A DNA stretch of 51,773 bases from an uncultured Pelagibacteraceae bacterium (GTDB lineage Bacteria; Pseudomonadota; Alphaproteobacteria; Pelagibacterales; Pelagibacteraceae). The stretch covers positions 1 to 51,773 of the forward strand of contig CACGEW010000008.1 in the NCBI GenBank assembly GCA_902572345.1, read 5' to 3'. Under the pieces are notes generated by a model, which was not told the DNA's origin, did no database searches, and saw nothing but the letters and a program-made list of their open reading frames with translations. Below, piece after piece: positions 32,210-41,544 of the stretch (position 1 is the first letter of the stretch; each line of letters starts with the position of its first letter). A program made the translations under genes and the position numbers.

Positions 32210-33532
32210 TTAGGACTTGTTATTTTTATATTCAATTAAGCCTACAACAAATGGTAAAATAATAAAAATAAAATTCGCATTAAAAGTTGAAAAAAAGCTT
32301 CCAGTGGTTTTAAAAGGAAATATTTCAACGATAAATAATATGAAAAAAACTTTTAAAAATTCAAATTTTTCATTTCTTTTACCTGAAAAATGCAATTTGT
32401 TTATTGAATGATATATAATCGTTATAAAAATCGACAATACAAAAATCAATCCAACTATACCCAACTCGGCTGCTATTTCTAAGTAGTAATTATGTGGATG
32501 GTTGTTGCAATTAACTTCACCTCTTTTACTTACAAAACTTAACATTTTTGAACGGTCAACACTATTACAATTCCATCTAAATGAATTAATTCCACCTCCA
32601 AACAGTTTGTTTCTTTCCCAGGTTAAAATGCCGGACTCGATTTCTTTGATATAAACATTTTTAACTTTTACCTCTCCATAAATTAATCTTTGTTTTACAT
32701 AATCTACAATTTCAACACTTTTCACGATAAAACTTTTATAATGCGGTCGGAATTTTGATTTTTCTAGAATAAGAAAACTTAAAGCAAGAAAAAAACACAA
32801 AAAAACAAGACCTAAATTTTTTCTTAAATTTTTTTCGTAAACAAAAATTAGGCAAAGCATTATTATTAACATTAATACAGGTATTCTATTTCCTGATAGT
32901 AAAATACCAATTAATATTAAAATTAAGGTTGAAAAAAAAAACAAATTGATAATTTTTTTGTTCTGATTTTTAAAAAAAATTACAATAAAAAAAATTATAA
33001 ATATAAAAAATCTTTGTATAAATGATCCAGCAACAAGCTCATCACCAAATGGTCCTGACAATCGCCTTCCACTAGGCGCATATCCAAAAATATCTTTTCC
33101 AAATGAAAATTGGATTAAAATATCGATACTTACAAATAAACTACAACAACCGAAGATAAAAAATAAAAATTTGTAATTTATTATATTATTTAAAATTAAA
33201 TATTTTATAGTGAAATATAGAAAAAAAAATCTTAAAAATGCTAACGATTTTATCAAAACAATATTGTCATAAGGAATATTGGAAAAATTAAAATTTAAAA
33301 AATTGTTGAAAAAACCATTTAACGACGTATAAAAAAAAAAAATTATTACTAATTTATCGATAGTACTAAGTTTTCTTTTAAAAATATCCAATTTATAAAG
33401 AGCTAAACTAGCAAGAATAAGTATTACAATATTTGCATTTAAAATTAAATTTCCAGCTATGAAGCTAACAGGGAGCAAAGCCAGTAAACTATTTGTTACG
33501 TAATAGGGATAATATTTTCTTTGAATTAACAT
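32210..33532 (-). CDS. waaL: O-antigen ligase / polymerase family membrane protein
   Basis: A 440-residue, roughly twelve-helix protein. The long periplasmic region near residues 310-350 contains CNNHPHNYYLEIAAELGIVG, the Wzy_C/WaaL signature with its conserved His. Such enzymes join O-antigen or other glycans to lipid A-core or polymerise repeat units on undecaprenyl diphosphate. WaaL against Wzy cannot be settled from this motif alone. uppP, which recycles the same lipid carrier, is just beyond tRNA-Arg. It is very AT-rich with many Phe and Ile, as expected for such a protein here. Confidence 0.82.
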   Translation of the reverse strand: MLIQRKYYPYYVTNSLLALLPVSFIAGNLILNANIVILILASLALYKLDIFKRKLSTIDKLVIIFFFYTSLNGFFNNFLNFNFSNIPYDNIVLIKSLAFLRFFFLYFTIKYLILNNIINYKFLFFIFGCCSLFVSIDILIQFSFGKDIFGYAPSGRRLSGPFGDELVAGSFIQRFFIFIIFFIVIFFKNQNKKIINLFFFSTLILILIGILLSGNRIPVLMLIIMLCLIFVYEKNLRKNLGLVFLCFFLALSFLILEKSKFRPHYKSFIVKSVEIVDYVKQRLIYGEVKVKNVYIKEIESGILTWERNKLFGGGINSFRWNCNSVDRSKMLSFVSKRGEVNCNNHPHNYYLEIAAELGIVGLIFVLSIFITIIYHSINKLHFSGKRNEKFEFLKVFFILFIVEIFPFKTTGSFFSTFNANFIFIILPFVVGLIEYKNNKS

Positions 33533-33585
33533 AAAATGATATTAAATTAATCTAATTTTTGTTCAATACAAAGATTTTTTATTAA

Positions 33586-33662
33586 GCGCCTGTAGCTCAA
33601 TTGGATAGAGCGCTTGGCTACGGACCAGGAGGTTCTGGGTTCAAATCCTAGCAGGCGCACCA
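33586..33662 (+). tRNA. tRNA-Arg (ACG)
   Basis: Acceptor GCGCCTG (33586-33592) pairs with CAGGCGC (33652-33658), then A and encoded CCA. D arm GCTC/GAGC; anticodon stem CTTGG/CCAGG with loop CTACGGA and anticodon ACG at 33620-33622; T arm CTGGG-TTCAAAT-CCTAG. ACG (edited to ICG) reads CGU, CGC and CGA, codons that are rare in this window except in the foreign dehalogenase gene. Confidence 0.97.
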
Positions 33663-33795
33663 AATTTAGTTTGATTTTTTCTTCAATATTATTAACTATA
33701 TTTATATGAAATTTTTATTAAATTTATCTTTACAAAAATCTGTAATATTTTTTTTTCTTATTATAATACTAATTTTATTAATTTTTACTTTTATA

Positions 33796-34554
33796 CTATA
33801 GATAAGCAATAGCGAAAAGGGCTAGAGCTAAAAAAACTCTATAATATACAAAAACATTTAAATTAAATTTCAAGATATATCTTAAAAAATATTTGATTGT
33901 AATAAGAGAAAATAGAAATGAAAGAAATATTGAAATAAGGTTTAATTTAGCAAGGTAAACACTGTCTGAGGAAATCACATTTTTAAAGCCAAAAAAAGAT
34001 ACTGCACTTAAAATAGGAATTGATAGCAAAAAAGAAATTTTCGCTGCATCTACTCTTTTAAAATTTAGAAGTCTAGCTGCCGTTATGGCAATACCTGATC
34101 TGCTGACACCAGGCACTAAAGATAAAATTTGAAATAAACCGATAAAAATTGCTGATTTAAAAGAAAAGTTTTTTTCCAAGTTTTTTTCTAATTTAAATTT
34201 ATCACTAAAATAAAGCAAAAAACCAAATATCAAAGTTGTCCATGCTATTATTTTGATATTTCTAATTTGATTGATTATTCCTGTTTCAACAAGAAGAAAC
34301 CCGACAATCATGACTGGCAATGAAGAAATTAAAATTTTTAAAAATAGAATTTTATTATCAATAAAACTTATTATATCTTTATAAAAATATACAAGCACTG
34401 CAAACAATGACCCTATATGTAAACTAACATCAATTGAAAGACTTTGATTTTCAAAATCAAGAAGCTCTGACATTAAGATTAAGTGGGAGGAGGAACTTAC
34501 AGGTATAAATTCTGTGACCCCTTGAATAAAAGATAAAATAAATATTTCAATCAC
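33796..34554 (-). CDS. uppP: Undecaprenyl-diphosphatase (UppP/BacA)
   Basis: A 252-residue integral membrane phosphatase that dephosphorylates undecaprenyl diphosphate, recycling the lipid carrier for peptidoglycan and O-antigen. SFIQGVTEFIPVSSSSHL (8-25) holds the catalytic Glu/Ser/His motif and LVPGVSRSGIAI near 150 the Arg/Ser motif. Length is slightly short of E. coli UppP (273). Start at ATG 34554; a 165-nt spacer with dyads separates it from divergent gltD. Confidence 0.94.
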   Translation of the reverse strand: MIEIFILSFIQGVTEFIPVSSSSHLILMSELLDFENQSLSIDVSLHIGSLFAVLVYFYKDIISFIDNKILFLKILISSLPVMIVGFLLVETGIINQIRNIKIIAWTTLIFGFLLYFSDKFKLEKNLEKNFSFKSAIFIGLFQILSLVPGVSRSGIAITAARLLNFKRVDAAKISFLLSIPILSAVSFFGFKNVISSDSVYLAKLNLISIFLSFLFSLITIKYFLRYILKFNLNVFVYYRVFLALALFAIAYL

Positions 34555-34601
34555 TTTAAAAAAAATAAAATTAAAGGTTGTTTTTTTATTGGCAATTATT
34601 A

Positions 34602-34618
34602 ATGCATATCAGGTATGC
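34602..34618. promoter_or_regulatory. Near-palindromic operator-like dyad upstream of gltD
   Basis: TGCATA (34602-34607), TCAGG, TATGCA (34613-34618): two perfect 6-bp arms around five bases, a 17-bp dyad of the size bound by a dimeric regulator. It lies about 50 nt upstream of the predicted gltD -35 box, a usual activator position. The binding protein is unknown. Confidence 0.45.
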
Positions 34619-34667
34619 AATAAATGACATTAATTATTTGAGGCTTTTAGTATATAGGTAATTATTA

Positions 34668-34694
34668 TTGACCTTTAAAAGCTATCATTATAAT
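34668..34694 (+). promoter_or_regulatory. Predicted promoter of gltD-gltB
   Basis: TTGACC (34668-34673), 15-nt spacer, perfect TATAAT (34689-34694). The ATG is at 34720. A hairpin GCTTTTA (34643-34649) / TAAAAGC (34676-34682), with an inner GGT/ACC, overlaps the -35 box and could matter for control. Confidence 0.6.
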
Positions 34695-34719
34695 AAATCT
34701 TGATTATTTTAGGCAAGCT

Positions 34720-36165
34720 ATGACAAATAAAATGCTACAGTTTGTGGACCTTAAACAAGAGACGCCTGAAAAAAGAAGGCAGGATACTAGAAAAGATGAT
34801 TTTAACGAAATCTATAAAGATTACATAAAAAACAAGGCAACTGAACAATCTAGTAGATGCTCACAGTGCGGTGTCCCTTTTTGCCAAATACATTGCCCAC
34901 TTGGAAATAATATACCCGACTGGCTAAAACTTACAGCAGAGGGCAGACTTAAGGAAGCTTACGAAGTATCACAAAGCACTAATAATATGCCAGAGGTGTG
35001 CGGAAGAATTTGTCCTCAAGACAGACTTTGTGAAGGGAATTGTGTTATTGAACAATCTGGCCACGGAACAGTTACTATAGGATCTATAGAAAAATTTATT
35101 ACGGATACAGCTTGGGATAAAGGCTGGGTCAAACCTTTTAAAGTTAAAAAAGAGCTTAAACAATCAATAGGAATTATTGGAGCAGGTCCTGCCGGGATGG
35201 CTTGTGCCGAAGAACTACGGAAATCAGGTTATCAAGTCACTATTTACGATAGATATGATAGGCCTGGCGGACTTTTAATTTACGGAATTCCAAATTTTAA
35301 ATTAGAAAAATTTGTAGTTGAAAGGCGAACAAAGCTATTAAAAGACTCGGGAATAAAATTTGTTCAAAACTTTGAAGTTGGTAAAAATAAAACTTTATAT
35401 GAACTAAAAGAAAAACACGATGCAATATTAATTGCAACAGGAGTTTATAAAGCAAGAGAGATAGATATACCCGGTCACAATCTTCAAAATATTTTTCCCG
35501 CAATGGATTTTCTAACTGCATCCAACAGAAAAGGTTTAGGCGACAAAGTTAAATTATTTGATGATGGTACTTTAAATGCAGAAGGAAAAAATGTTGTCGT
35601 AATTGGCGGAGGTGATACAGCTATGGACTGCGTAAGGACATCAATAAGACAAAAGGCTAAATCAGTCAGATGTCTGTACAGGCGAGATCGAGAAAATATG
35701 CCAGGATCAGCAAGAGAAGTGGGAAATGCTATTGAAGAAGGAGTAGAATTTGTGTGGCTTACAAGTCCAAAAAGTTTCATCGGAAAAAATAAGGTTGAAG
35801 CAGTTGAAGTAAATAAAATGAAATTAGGAGAACCTGATTCTTCGGGTAGGAGAAGACCTGAAATTGATAAGGGATCCGAATACAAAATTCCCGCAGATCT
35901 TGTAATTAAATCTTTAGGATTTGATCCTGAAAACCTACCCAGATTATTCAATGCTAAAGAATTAGTGGTTTCACAATGGGGGACTTTAAAAATTGATTTG
36001 AAATCAATGCAAACTAATTTGGATGGAATATTTGCTGCAGGAGATATTGTAAGAGGAGCTTCACTTGTGGTTTGGGCAATTAGAGACGGTCGAGACGCCG
36101 CCGTTCAAATTGAAAAATATTTACAATTAAAAGCTAATAAGAATAAATCAGTAGCTGCGGCATAA
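34720..36165 (+). CDS. gltD: Glutamate synthase (NADPH) small subunit
   Basis: A 481-residue flavoprotein that passes electrons from NADPH to the large subunit. N-terminal Cys clusters CSQCGVPFCQIHCP and CGRICPQDRLCEGNC bind 4Fe-4S. IGIIGAGPAGMACAEEL near 147 is the FAD Rossmann motif, VVVIGGGDTAMDC near 293 the NADPH site, and IFAAGDIVRGASLVVWAI near the end closes the FAD site. It precedes gltB by 4 nt, so the order is gltD-gltB. With glutamine synthetase (not here) it assimilates ammonium, important in a nitrogen-limited ocean cell. Confidence 0.97.
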   Translation: MTNKMLQFVDLKQETPEKRRQDTRKDDFNEIYKDYIKNKATEQSSRCSQCGVPFCQIHCPLGNNIPDWLKLTAEGRLKEAYEVSQSTNNMPEVCGRICPQDRLCEGNCVIEQSGHGTVTIGSIEKFITDTAWDKGWVKPFKVKKELKQSIGIIGAGPAGMACAEELRKSGYQVTIYDRYDRPGGLLIYGIPNFKLEKFVVERRTKLLKDSGIKFVQNFEVGKNKTLYELKEKHDAILIATGVYKAREIDIPGHNLQNIFPAMDFLTASNRKGLGDKVKLFDDGTLNAEGKNVVVIGGGDTAMDCVRTSIRQKAKSVRCLYRRDRENMPGSAREVGNAIEEGVEFVWLTSPKSFIGKNKVEAVEVNKMKLGEPDSSGRRRPEIDKGSEYKIPADLVIKSLGFDPENLPRLFNAKELVVSQWGTLKIDLKSMQTNLDGIFAAGDIVRGASLVVWAIRDGRDAAVQIEKYLQLKANKNKSVAAA

Positions 36166-36169
36166 AAAA

Positions 36170-39100
36170 ATGAAAAATTATAAAAAAAATAAAAAAATTT
36201 TAGAAAAAAGTTTTAATTATTCTTTAGAAATGGAACACGATGCTTGTGGTGTGGGTTTAATCGCATCGACTAATGGAAAAAAATCTAGAAAAATTGTTGA
36301 GTATGGTATAGAGGCATTGAAAGCTATTTGGCACAGAGGCGCTGTAGATGCAGATGGAAAATCTGGTGATGGTGCAGGAATTCAAATTGAGATAGCGCCA
36401 AATTTTTTTAAAGAAAAAATTTTATCAACTGGACATACTCTTGATGAAAATAAAAGAGTCTGCGTAGGGATGGTTTTTCTTCCAAGAACGGATTATTCTG
36501 AACAAGAAAAATGTAGAGAGATTATCGAGTCCACATTATTACGTAAAAATTATTATATATACGGCTGGAGACAAGTTCCAATTAACCCAAGCGTTTTAGG
36601 TAAAACAGCTGATCAAAATCGTCCAGAAATTGCTCAAGTAATGTTTAAAAAAAATGAGACACTACAAACCAATGATTTAGAAAGGGATTTATTCGAAACA
36701 AGAAAACAAATTGAGAAAGTTGCAAGAGATAAACAAATTAAGGATTTCTATATCTGCTCTTTCAGCTCAAGATCAATTGTTTATAAGGGTATGTTTCTTG
36801 CTGAAATGTTATCTGAGTTTTATCCAGATTTAAATGATGAAAAATTAACTTCAAGATTTGCAATTTTTCACCAAAGATATTCAACTAATACCTTCCCTAG
36901 CTGGGATTTAGCTCAGCCCTTCAGAACTTTGGCACATAATGGGGAGATTAATACAGTTAAAGGAAATATAAACTGGATGAAAATTCATGAGCAAGACATG
37001 TCAAGTCCACTTTTTAAAGATGTAAAAAGTTTAAAACCAGTTATTAGAAGTTCTTCGGATTCTGGTGCACTAGACAATGTTTTTGAACTTTTAACTCACT
37101 CAGGAAAATTAGCGCCATTAATTAAACTGATGATGATTCCAGACTCATGGTCTAAGAGAAGCAAAACAGTCCCAAAAAATCATCAAGATTTATTTAATTT
37201 TCTAAATAGCACAATAGAACCCTGGGATGGCCCAGCAGCTATTTGCGCAACCGATGCTAAATGGGTTTTAGCATCCTCTGATAGAAATGGATTAAGACCT
37301 CTTAGATACTCAATAACTTCAGATGATTTATTTTTTGCAGGATCAGAAACTGGAATGATAAAAATTCCAGAGGAAAAGATCATCGAAAAAGGAAAACTTG
37401 GCCCAGGCCAAATAATAGCAATTGATTTAAAAAAAGGAAAATTATTTAAAGATAAAGAGATAAAAGATCTTCTGGCAAAAGATTATAAAAAATATAATAA
37501 ACAAATTATTGATTTAGAGAAAAAAATTTTACCTGAAGGTGAAAAGCCAAATTTTTCAGGCGAAGACCTAAGAAAAAGACAGTACTTGTCAGGACTCAGC
37601 ATAGAGGATTTAGAGCTAATACTTCATCCAATGGCTGAAGAAGGTAAAGAAGCCTCAGGTTCAATGGGTGATGATACTCCAGTTGCGGTATTATCAAGTC
37701 ATTTTAGACCTGTTTCACATTACTTTAGACAAAACTTTAGTCAAGTAACTAATCCTCCAATAGATTCTCTTAGAGAAAATAAAGTGATGAGTCTTAAAAC
37801 TAGATTTGGAAACCTAGGTAATATTTTAGATTTTGATAACCTTACAGAAGAAAATATTTATGTTTTAGATAGTCCTATACTAACGAATTCACAGTTTAAA
37901 AAATTTAAAAAATTTTTTTCAAAAAAAATAAAAGTAATCGACTGTACATTTGATATTCAAGGTTCCCTTAAAGAAAGGATTGAATTAATTAGAGAAGAGG
38001 CGGAGACAGCTGTTAGAGAAGGAAGTACTTGTTTAGTATTATCTGATAAAAACATTTCAAATCAAAAAGCAAGTATCCCAAGTATATTAACTGTAGGAGC
38101 AGTTCACTCTCACTTAGTAAAACATGGTTTACGAGGCTATTGCTCTCTGAATGTTGAGTGCTCTGATGCAATGGATACACACTCATTTGCAATTTTAATC
38201 GGAGTTGGAGCTACAACGGTAAATCCTTATCTAGCAATAGATAGCATTTATCAAAGATTTGAAAAGAAATTGTTTGGTAAATCAGATTTTGAAACATGCG
38301 TAACTAAATTTAAAAAATCAATTGACGGTGGTCTTTTAAAAATTATGTCAAAGATGGGAATATCAGTAATTAGTTCATATAGAGGTGGATGTAATTTTGA
38401 AGCAGTAGGTTTAAGTAGAGCTATTGTTTCAGATTATTTTCCAGGTATGTCTTCGAGAATTTCAGGAATAGGCATAATCGGAATCGAGAAAAAAATTAAA
38501 GAACTTCATGAAAAATTTAATTCCAAAAATGTATTCACTTTACCTATAGGCGGATTATACAGATATAGAAAAAGTGGAGAAAATCACCAATACCAAGGAA
38601 AATTAATTCATTTATTGCAAAGTGCTGTAGGTAGCGGTTCATACGAACTATATAAAAAGTATTCAGCTGGAATTCATAACTTACCTCCAATTAATATAAG
38701 AGACTTACTAGAATTTAAAAAACAAAGAAAACCTATCGATATTAAAGAAGTAGAGCCAATTGAAGAAATTTTAAAAAGATTTGGAAGTGGGAGTATGTCT
38801 CATGGAGCACTATCAGCTGAAGCTCACGAAACTTTAGCAATGGGAATGAATAGAATTAAAGGCGCCTCTTGTAGCGGAGAAGGGGGTGAGGATGCAAAAA
38901 GATTTAAAATATTACCTAATGGAGATAGCGCAAACTCGAGAGTTAAACAAATTGCGTCTGCTAGATTTGGAGTAACTGTTGATTATTTAAATAATGCTAA
39001 CGAAATAGAAATTAAAATTGCTCAAGGTGCTAAACCAGGTGAGGGAGGACAGCTACCAGGTTTTAAGGTTACAAAAGAAATAGCGCGATTAAGACATTCG

Positions 39101-40666
39101 ACGCCAGGTGTAACTTTAATATCACCACCACCACATCATGATATTTATTCTATAGAGGATTTAGCTCAACTAATTTATGATTTAAAGCAAATCAATCCAG
39201 GTGCAAGAGTTGGAGTCAAATTAGTTGCATCAACTGGTATTGGGACAATAGCAGCAGGTGTAGCTAAAGCAAAAGCAGATATCATTTTGATTTCAGGACA
39301 TTCTGGAGGAACTGGCGCTAGTCCTCAAACAAGTATTAAGTATGCGGGTATTCCCTGGGAGATGGGCTTAACAGAGGCAAACCAAATTCTTACTTTAAAT
39401 AATTTAAGACATAACATTACCTTAAGAACGGATGGGGGATTAAAAACTGGCCGCGATATTGTGATGGCGGCAATGATGGGAGCAGAAGAATATGGAATGG
39501 GCACGTCATCTTTAGTTGCAATGGGATGCATAATGGTAAGACAGTGCCATTCAAATACATGTCCAGTTGGAGTTTGCAGTCAAGATGAGGCTTTGCGAGA
39601 AAAATTTACAGGAACCCCAGAAAAAGTTGTAAATTTATTTAAGTTCGCAGCAACAGAAGTAAGAGAAATTCTCGCTTCTCTTGGATTTAAATCAATTAAT
39701 GAAATTATAGGAAGAACAGATTTATTGGCTCAGGTAAACAAAGGCGCATCTAACTTAGATGATTTAGACTTAAATCCTTTATTAGTTCAAGCAGATCCAG
39801 GTGAAAACCTAAGATATTGTAAAGACAAACATATAAATGAAGTACCAGATACTCTCGACGAAAAGATTTGGTCTGAGATAAAAGATAAGATTAAAACAAA
39901 TTCAGAAAATAAATTTAATTACGAGATAGAAAACACATCAAGATCAGTAGGAACAAGATTATCTCATCATATTTATAAAAAATTTGGTAATAATAAATTA
40001 GAGGAAAATACTATTCATATTAAATTAGAGGGTTCAGCGGGACAGTCTCTTGGTGCTTTTTTAACTAAAGGAATTAAACTTACCGTCGAAGGAGACTGCA
40101 ATGATTATGTTGGCAAAGGATTATCAGGAGGTACTATTGTTGTGTATCCATCATCAAAAAGTTCATTAATTTCGAATGAAAATACAATAATCGGAAATAC
40201 TGTTCTTTATGGAGCAACTTCAGGAAAACTATTTGCGTCAGGACAAGCGGGAGAGAGATTTGCGGTAAGAAATTCTGGAAGCTTGTCGATAGTTGAAGGA
40301 TGTGGAGCCCATGGTTGTGAGTACATGACAGGCGGAACAGCTATAATACTAGGAGAAGTAGGAGACAATTTTGGAGCAGGAATGACGGGTGGAATGGCGT
40401 TTGTTTATGATAATAATAATACATTTGAAAATTTTGTTAATCCAACCTCAATAGTTTGGCAAGAAGTTGAAACAGATTATTGGAGGAAGTTTTTAAAAGA
40501 AAGTTTAAATACTTTTGTCAAAGAAACAAATTCAAAAATTGCTCAGAAAATATTAAATGACTTTGATAATGAACTTAAAAAATTTAAACAAATTTGTCCG
40601 ATAGAAATGCTTGATAAACTAGACAATCCTATTAGTTTAAGATCTAATACTAAGAAAGCAGGTTAA
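36170..40666 (+). CDS. gltB: Glutamate synthase (NADPH) large subunit
   Basis: A 1498-residue enzyme making two glutamates from glutamine and 2-oxoglutarate. The N-terminal class II glutaminase starts at Cys 26 (ACGVGLIAS) after a 25-residue propeptide that must be removed. RYSTNTFPSWDLAQPF and AHNGEINT follow. The central and FMN domains include GSGSMSHGALSAEAHE, GEGGEDAKR and KPGEGGQLPG. The 3Fe-4S cysteines sit in CHSNTCPVGVC. The GXGXG beta-helix is at the C-terminus (GAHGCEYMTGG). Length is standard. The stop shares a base with the next start (TAATG). Confidence 0.98.
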   Translation: MKNYKKNKKILEKSFNYSLEMEHDACGVGLIASTNGKKSRKIVEYGIEALKAIWHRGAVDADGKSGDGAGIQIEIAPNFFKEKILSTGHTLDENKRVCVGMVFLPRTDYSEQEKCREIIESTLLRKNYYIYGWRQVPINPSVLGKTADQNRPEIAQVMFKKNETLQTNDLERDLFETRKQIEKVARDKQIKDFYICSFSSRSIVYKGMFLAEMLSEFYPDLNDEKLTSRFAIFHQRYSTNTFPSWDLAQPFRTLAHNGEINTVKGNINWMKIHEQDMSSPLFKDVKSLKPVIRSSSDSGALDNVFELLTHSGKLAPLIKLMMIPDSWSKRSKTVPKNHQDLFNFLNSTIEPWDGPAAICATDAKWVLASSDRNGLRPLRYSITSDDLFFAGSETGMIKIPEEKIIEKGKLGPGQIIAIDLKKGKLFKDKEIKDLLAKDYKKYNKQIIDLEKKILPEGEKPNFSGEDLRKRQYLSGLSIEDLELILHPMAEEGKEASGSMGDDTPVAVLSSHFRPVSHYFRQNFSQVTNPPIDSLRENKVMSLKTRFGNLGNILDFDNLTEENIYVLDSPILTNSQFKKFKKFFSKKIKVIDCTFDIQGSLKERIELIREEAETAVREGSTCLVLSDKNISNQKASIPSILTVGAVHSHLVKHGLRGYCSLNVECSDAMDTHSFAILIGVGATTVNPYLAIDSIYQRFEKKLFGKSDFETCVTKFKKSIDGGLLKIMSKMGISVISSYRGGCNFEAVGLSRAIVSDYFPGMSSRISGIGIIGIEKKIKELHEKFNSKNVFTLPIGGLYRYRKSGENHQYQGKLIHLLQSAVGSGSYELYKKYSAGIHNLPPINIRDLLEFKKQRKPIDIKEVEPIEEILKRFGSGSMSHGALSAEAHETLAMGMNRIKGASCSGEGGEDAKRFKILPNGDSANSRVKQIASARFGVTVDYLNNANEIEIKIAQGAKPGEGGQLPGFKVTKEIARLRHSTPGVTLISPPPHHDIYSIEDLAQLIYDLKQINPGARVGVKLVASTGIGTIAAGVAKAKADIILISGHSGGTGASPQTSIKYAGIPWEMGLTEANQILTLNNLRHNITLRTDGGLKTGRDIVMAAMMGAEEYGMGTSSLVAMGCIMVRQCHSNTCPVGVCSQDEALREKFTGTPEKVVNLFKFAATEVREILASLGFKSINEIIGRTDLLAQVNKGASNLDDLDLNPLLVQADPGENLRYCKDKHINEVPDTLDEKIWSEIKDKIKTNSENKFNYEIENTSRSVGTRLSHHIYKKFGNNKLEENTIHIKLEGSAGQSLGAFLTKGIKLTVEGDCNDYVGKGLSGGTIVVYPSSKSSLISNENTIIGNTVLYGATSGKLFASGQAGERFAVRNSGSLSIVEGCGAHGCEYMTGGTAIILGEVGDNFGAGMTGGMAFVYDNNNTFENFVNPTSIVWQEVETDYWRKFLKESLNTFVKETNSKIAQKILNDFDNELKKFKQICPIEMLDKLDNPISLRSNTKKAG

Positions 40667-41544
40667 TGGGTAAAACTAAGGTCTTTTGCTTTGGCTTTGG
40701 TCAAGTCGCAGAAAGTTTCATTAATAAGTTAATTAATGAAAATAAAGAATTTGATTTAAGTATTACTTCTAGACAAGAAACTCATCAGATAGAGTTTAAT
40801 AAAATTAAGATAAATGCATACCAATTTACTGACGACAAGTTTGATAACTCTGTAAAAAAAAAAATAGAGGAAGCAGATTACATTTTAGTTTCTATTCCGC
40901 CAATTGATGGCAAAGATATTGTAGCAAATTTCCTTGATACAAATCTAAAAGAAATAATAAATTGTAAATGGATTACATATTTATCAGCAACTAGCGTATA
41001 CGGAGATCATAAAGGTGATTGGGTAAACGAAGATAGCGATACTCAACCTACCTCAGATAATGGAATAAATAGATTAGAAGCAGAAAAAAACTGGAAAAGT
41101 TTATCGAGTAGAAAGAATTATCCGCTACAAATTTTTAGATTAGCCGGTATATATTCAAATGAGTTTAATATTTTGAAAAGGTTAAAAACTGGTAAAGTAC
41201 AAATTGTAGATAAAAAAAATCACTTTTTTTCAAGAATTCATGTTGAGGATATAGCTAACATTTTATTTAAATCTCTAGATAATTTTAAAAACAATGAAAT
41301 TTATAATATTTGTGATGATAAACCTGCCTCGCAAATTGAAGTAGTAGCCTACGGTGCAAAATTACTTAAACTAGAGAAACCTAATTCAGTAAAACTCGAG
41401 GAACTTGAGAGCGAAATGTTAAAAAATTTTTATAAAGATTCAAAAAAAGTAGATAACAAAAAAATGAAAGCTTTTTTTAAATATGATTTAAAATATCCTT
41501 CCTATAAAGAAGGGTTAAATTTTATTTTTAATAATGGTATGTAA
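40666..41544 (+). CDS. NAD-dependent epimerase/dehydratase family (SDR) protein
   Basis: A 292-residue protein with an N-terminal Rossmann motif CFGFGQVAESF (8-18), a variant of GXXGXXG found in atypical SDRs of the YeeZ group. YLSATSVYGDHKGDWVNE (about 105-122) holds the SDR Tyr. RIHVEDIANIL near 184 and YNICDDKPASQ near 211 are family landmarks. Lacking the usual YXXXK spacing, it may be a non-classical member with unclear catalysis. Its start overlaps gltB by one base, so it is in the glutamate synthase operon without an obvious reason. The 3' end overlaps the convergent hydrolase by 30 nt. Confidence 0.82.
   Translation: MGKTKVFCFGFGQVAESFINKLINENKEFDLSITSRQETHQIEFNKIKINAYQFTDDKFDNSVKKKIEEADYILVSIPPIDGKDIVANFLDTNLKEIINCKWITYLSATSVYGDHKGDWVNEDSDTQPTSDNGINRLEAEKNWKSLSSRKNYPLQIFRLAGIYSNEFNILKRLKTGKVQIVDKKNHFFSRIHVEDIANILFKSLDNFKNNEIYNICDDKPASQIEVVAYGAKLLKLEKPNSVKLEELESEMLKNFYKDSKKVDNKKMKAFFKYDLKYPSYKEGLNFIFNNGM

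Noticed and set aside
33706-33801. 31-codon hydrophobic ORF between tRNA-Arg and uppP
   Set aside because: Almost entirely Phe, Leu and Ile from an A/T-only stretch, no Shine-Dalgarno, and it overlaps the uppP end; random AT sequence gives such ORFs.
34590-34606. Sigma-54-like GG/GC elements before gltD
   Set aside because: The distance between GG and GC is 11 rather than 10 bases and, as far as I know, SAR11 lacks RpoN.
35484-35951. 155-codon open frame antisense to gltD
   Set aside because: It is a shadow of a long conserved gene, with no family pattern, no ribosome site and composition explained by the gltD codons.
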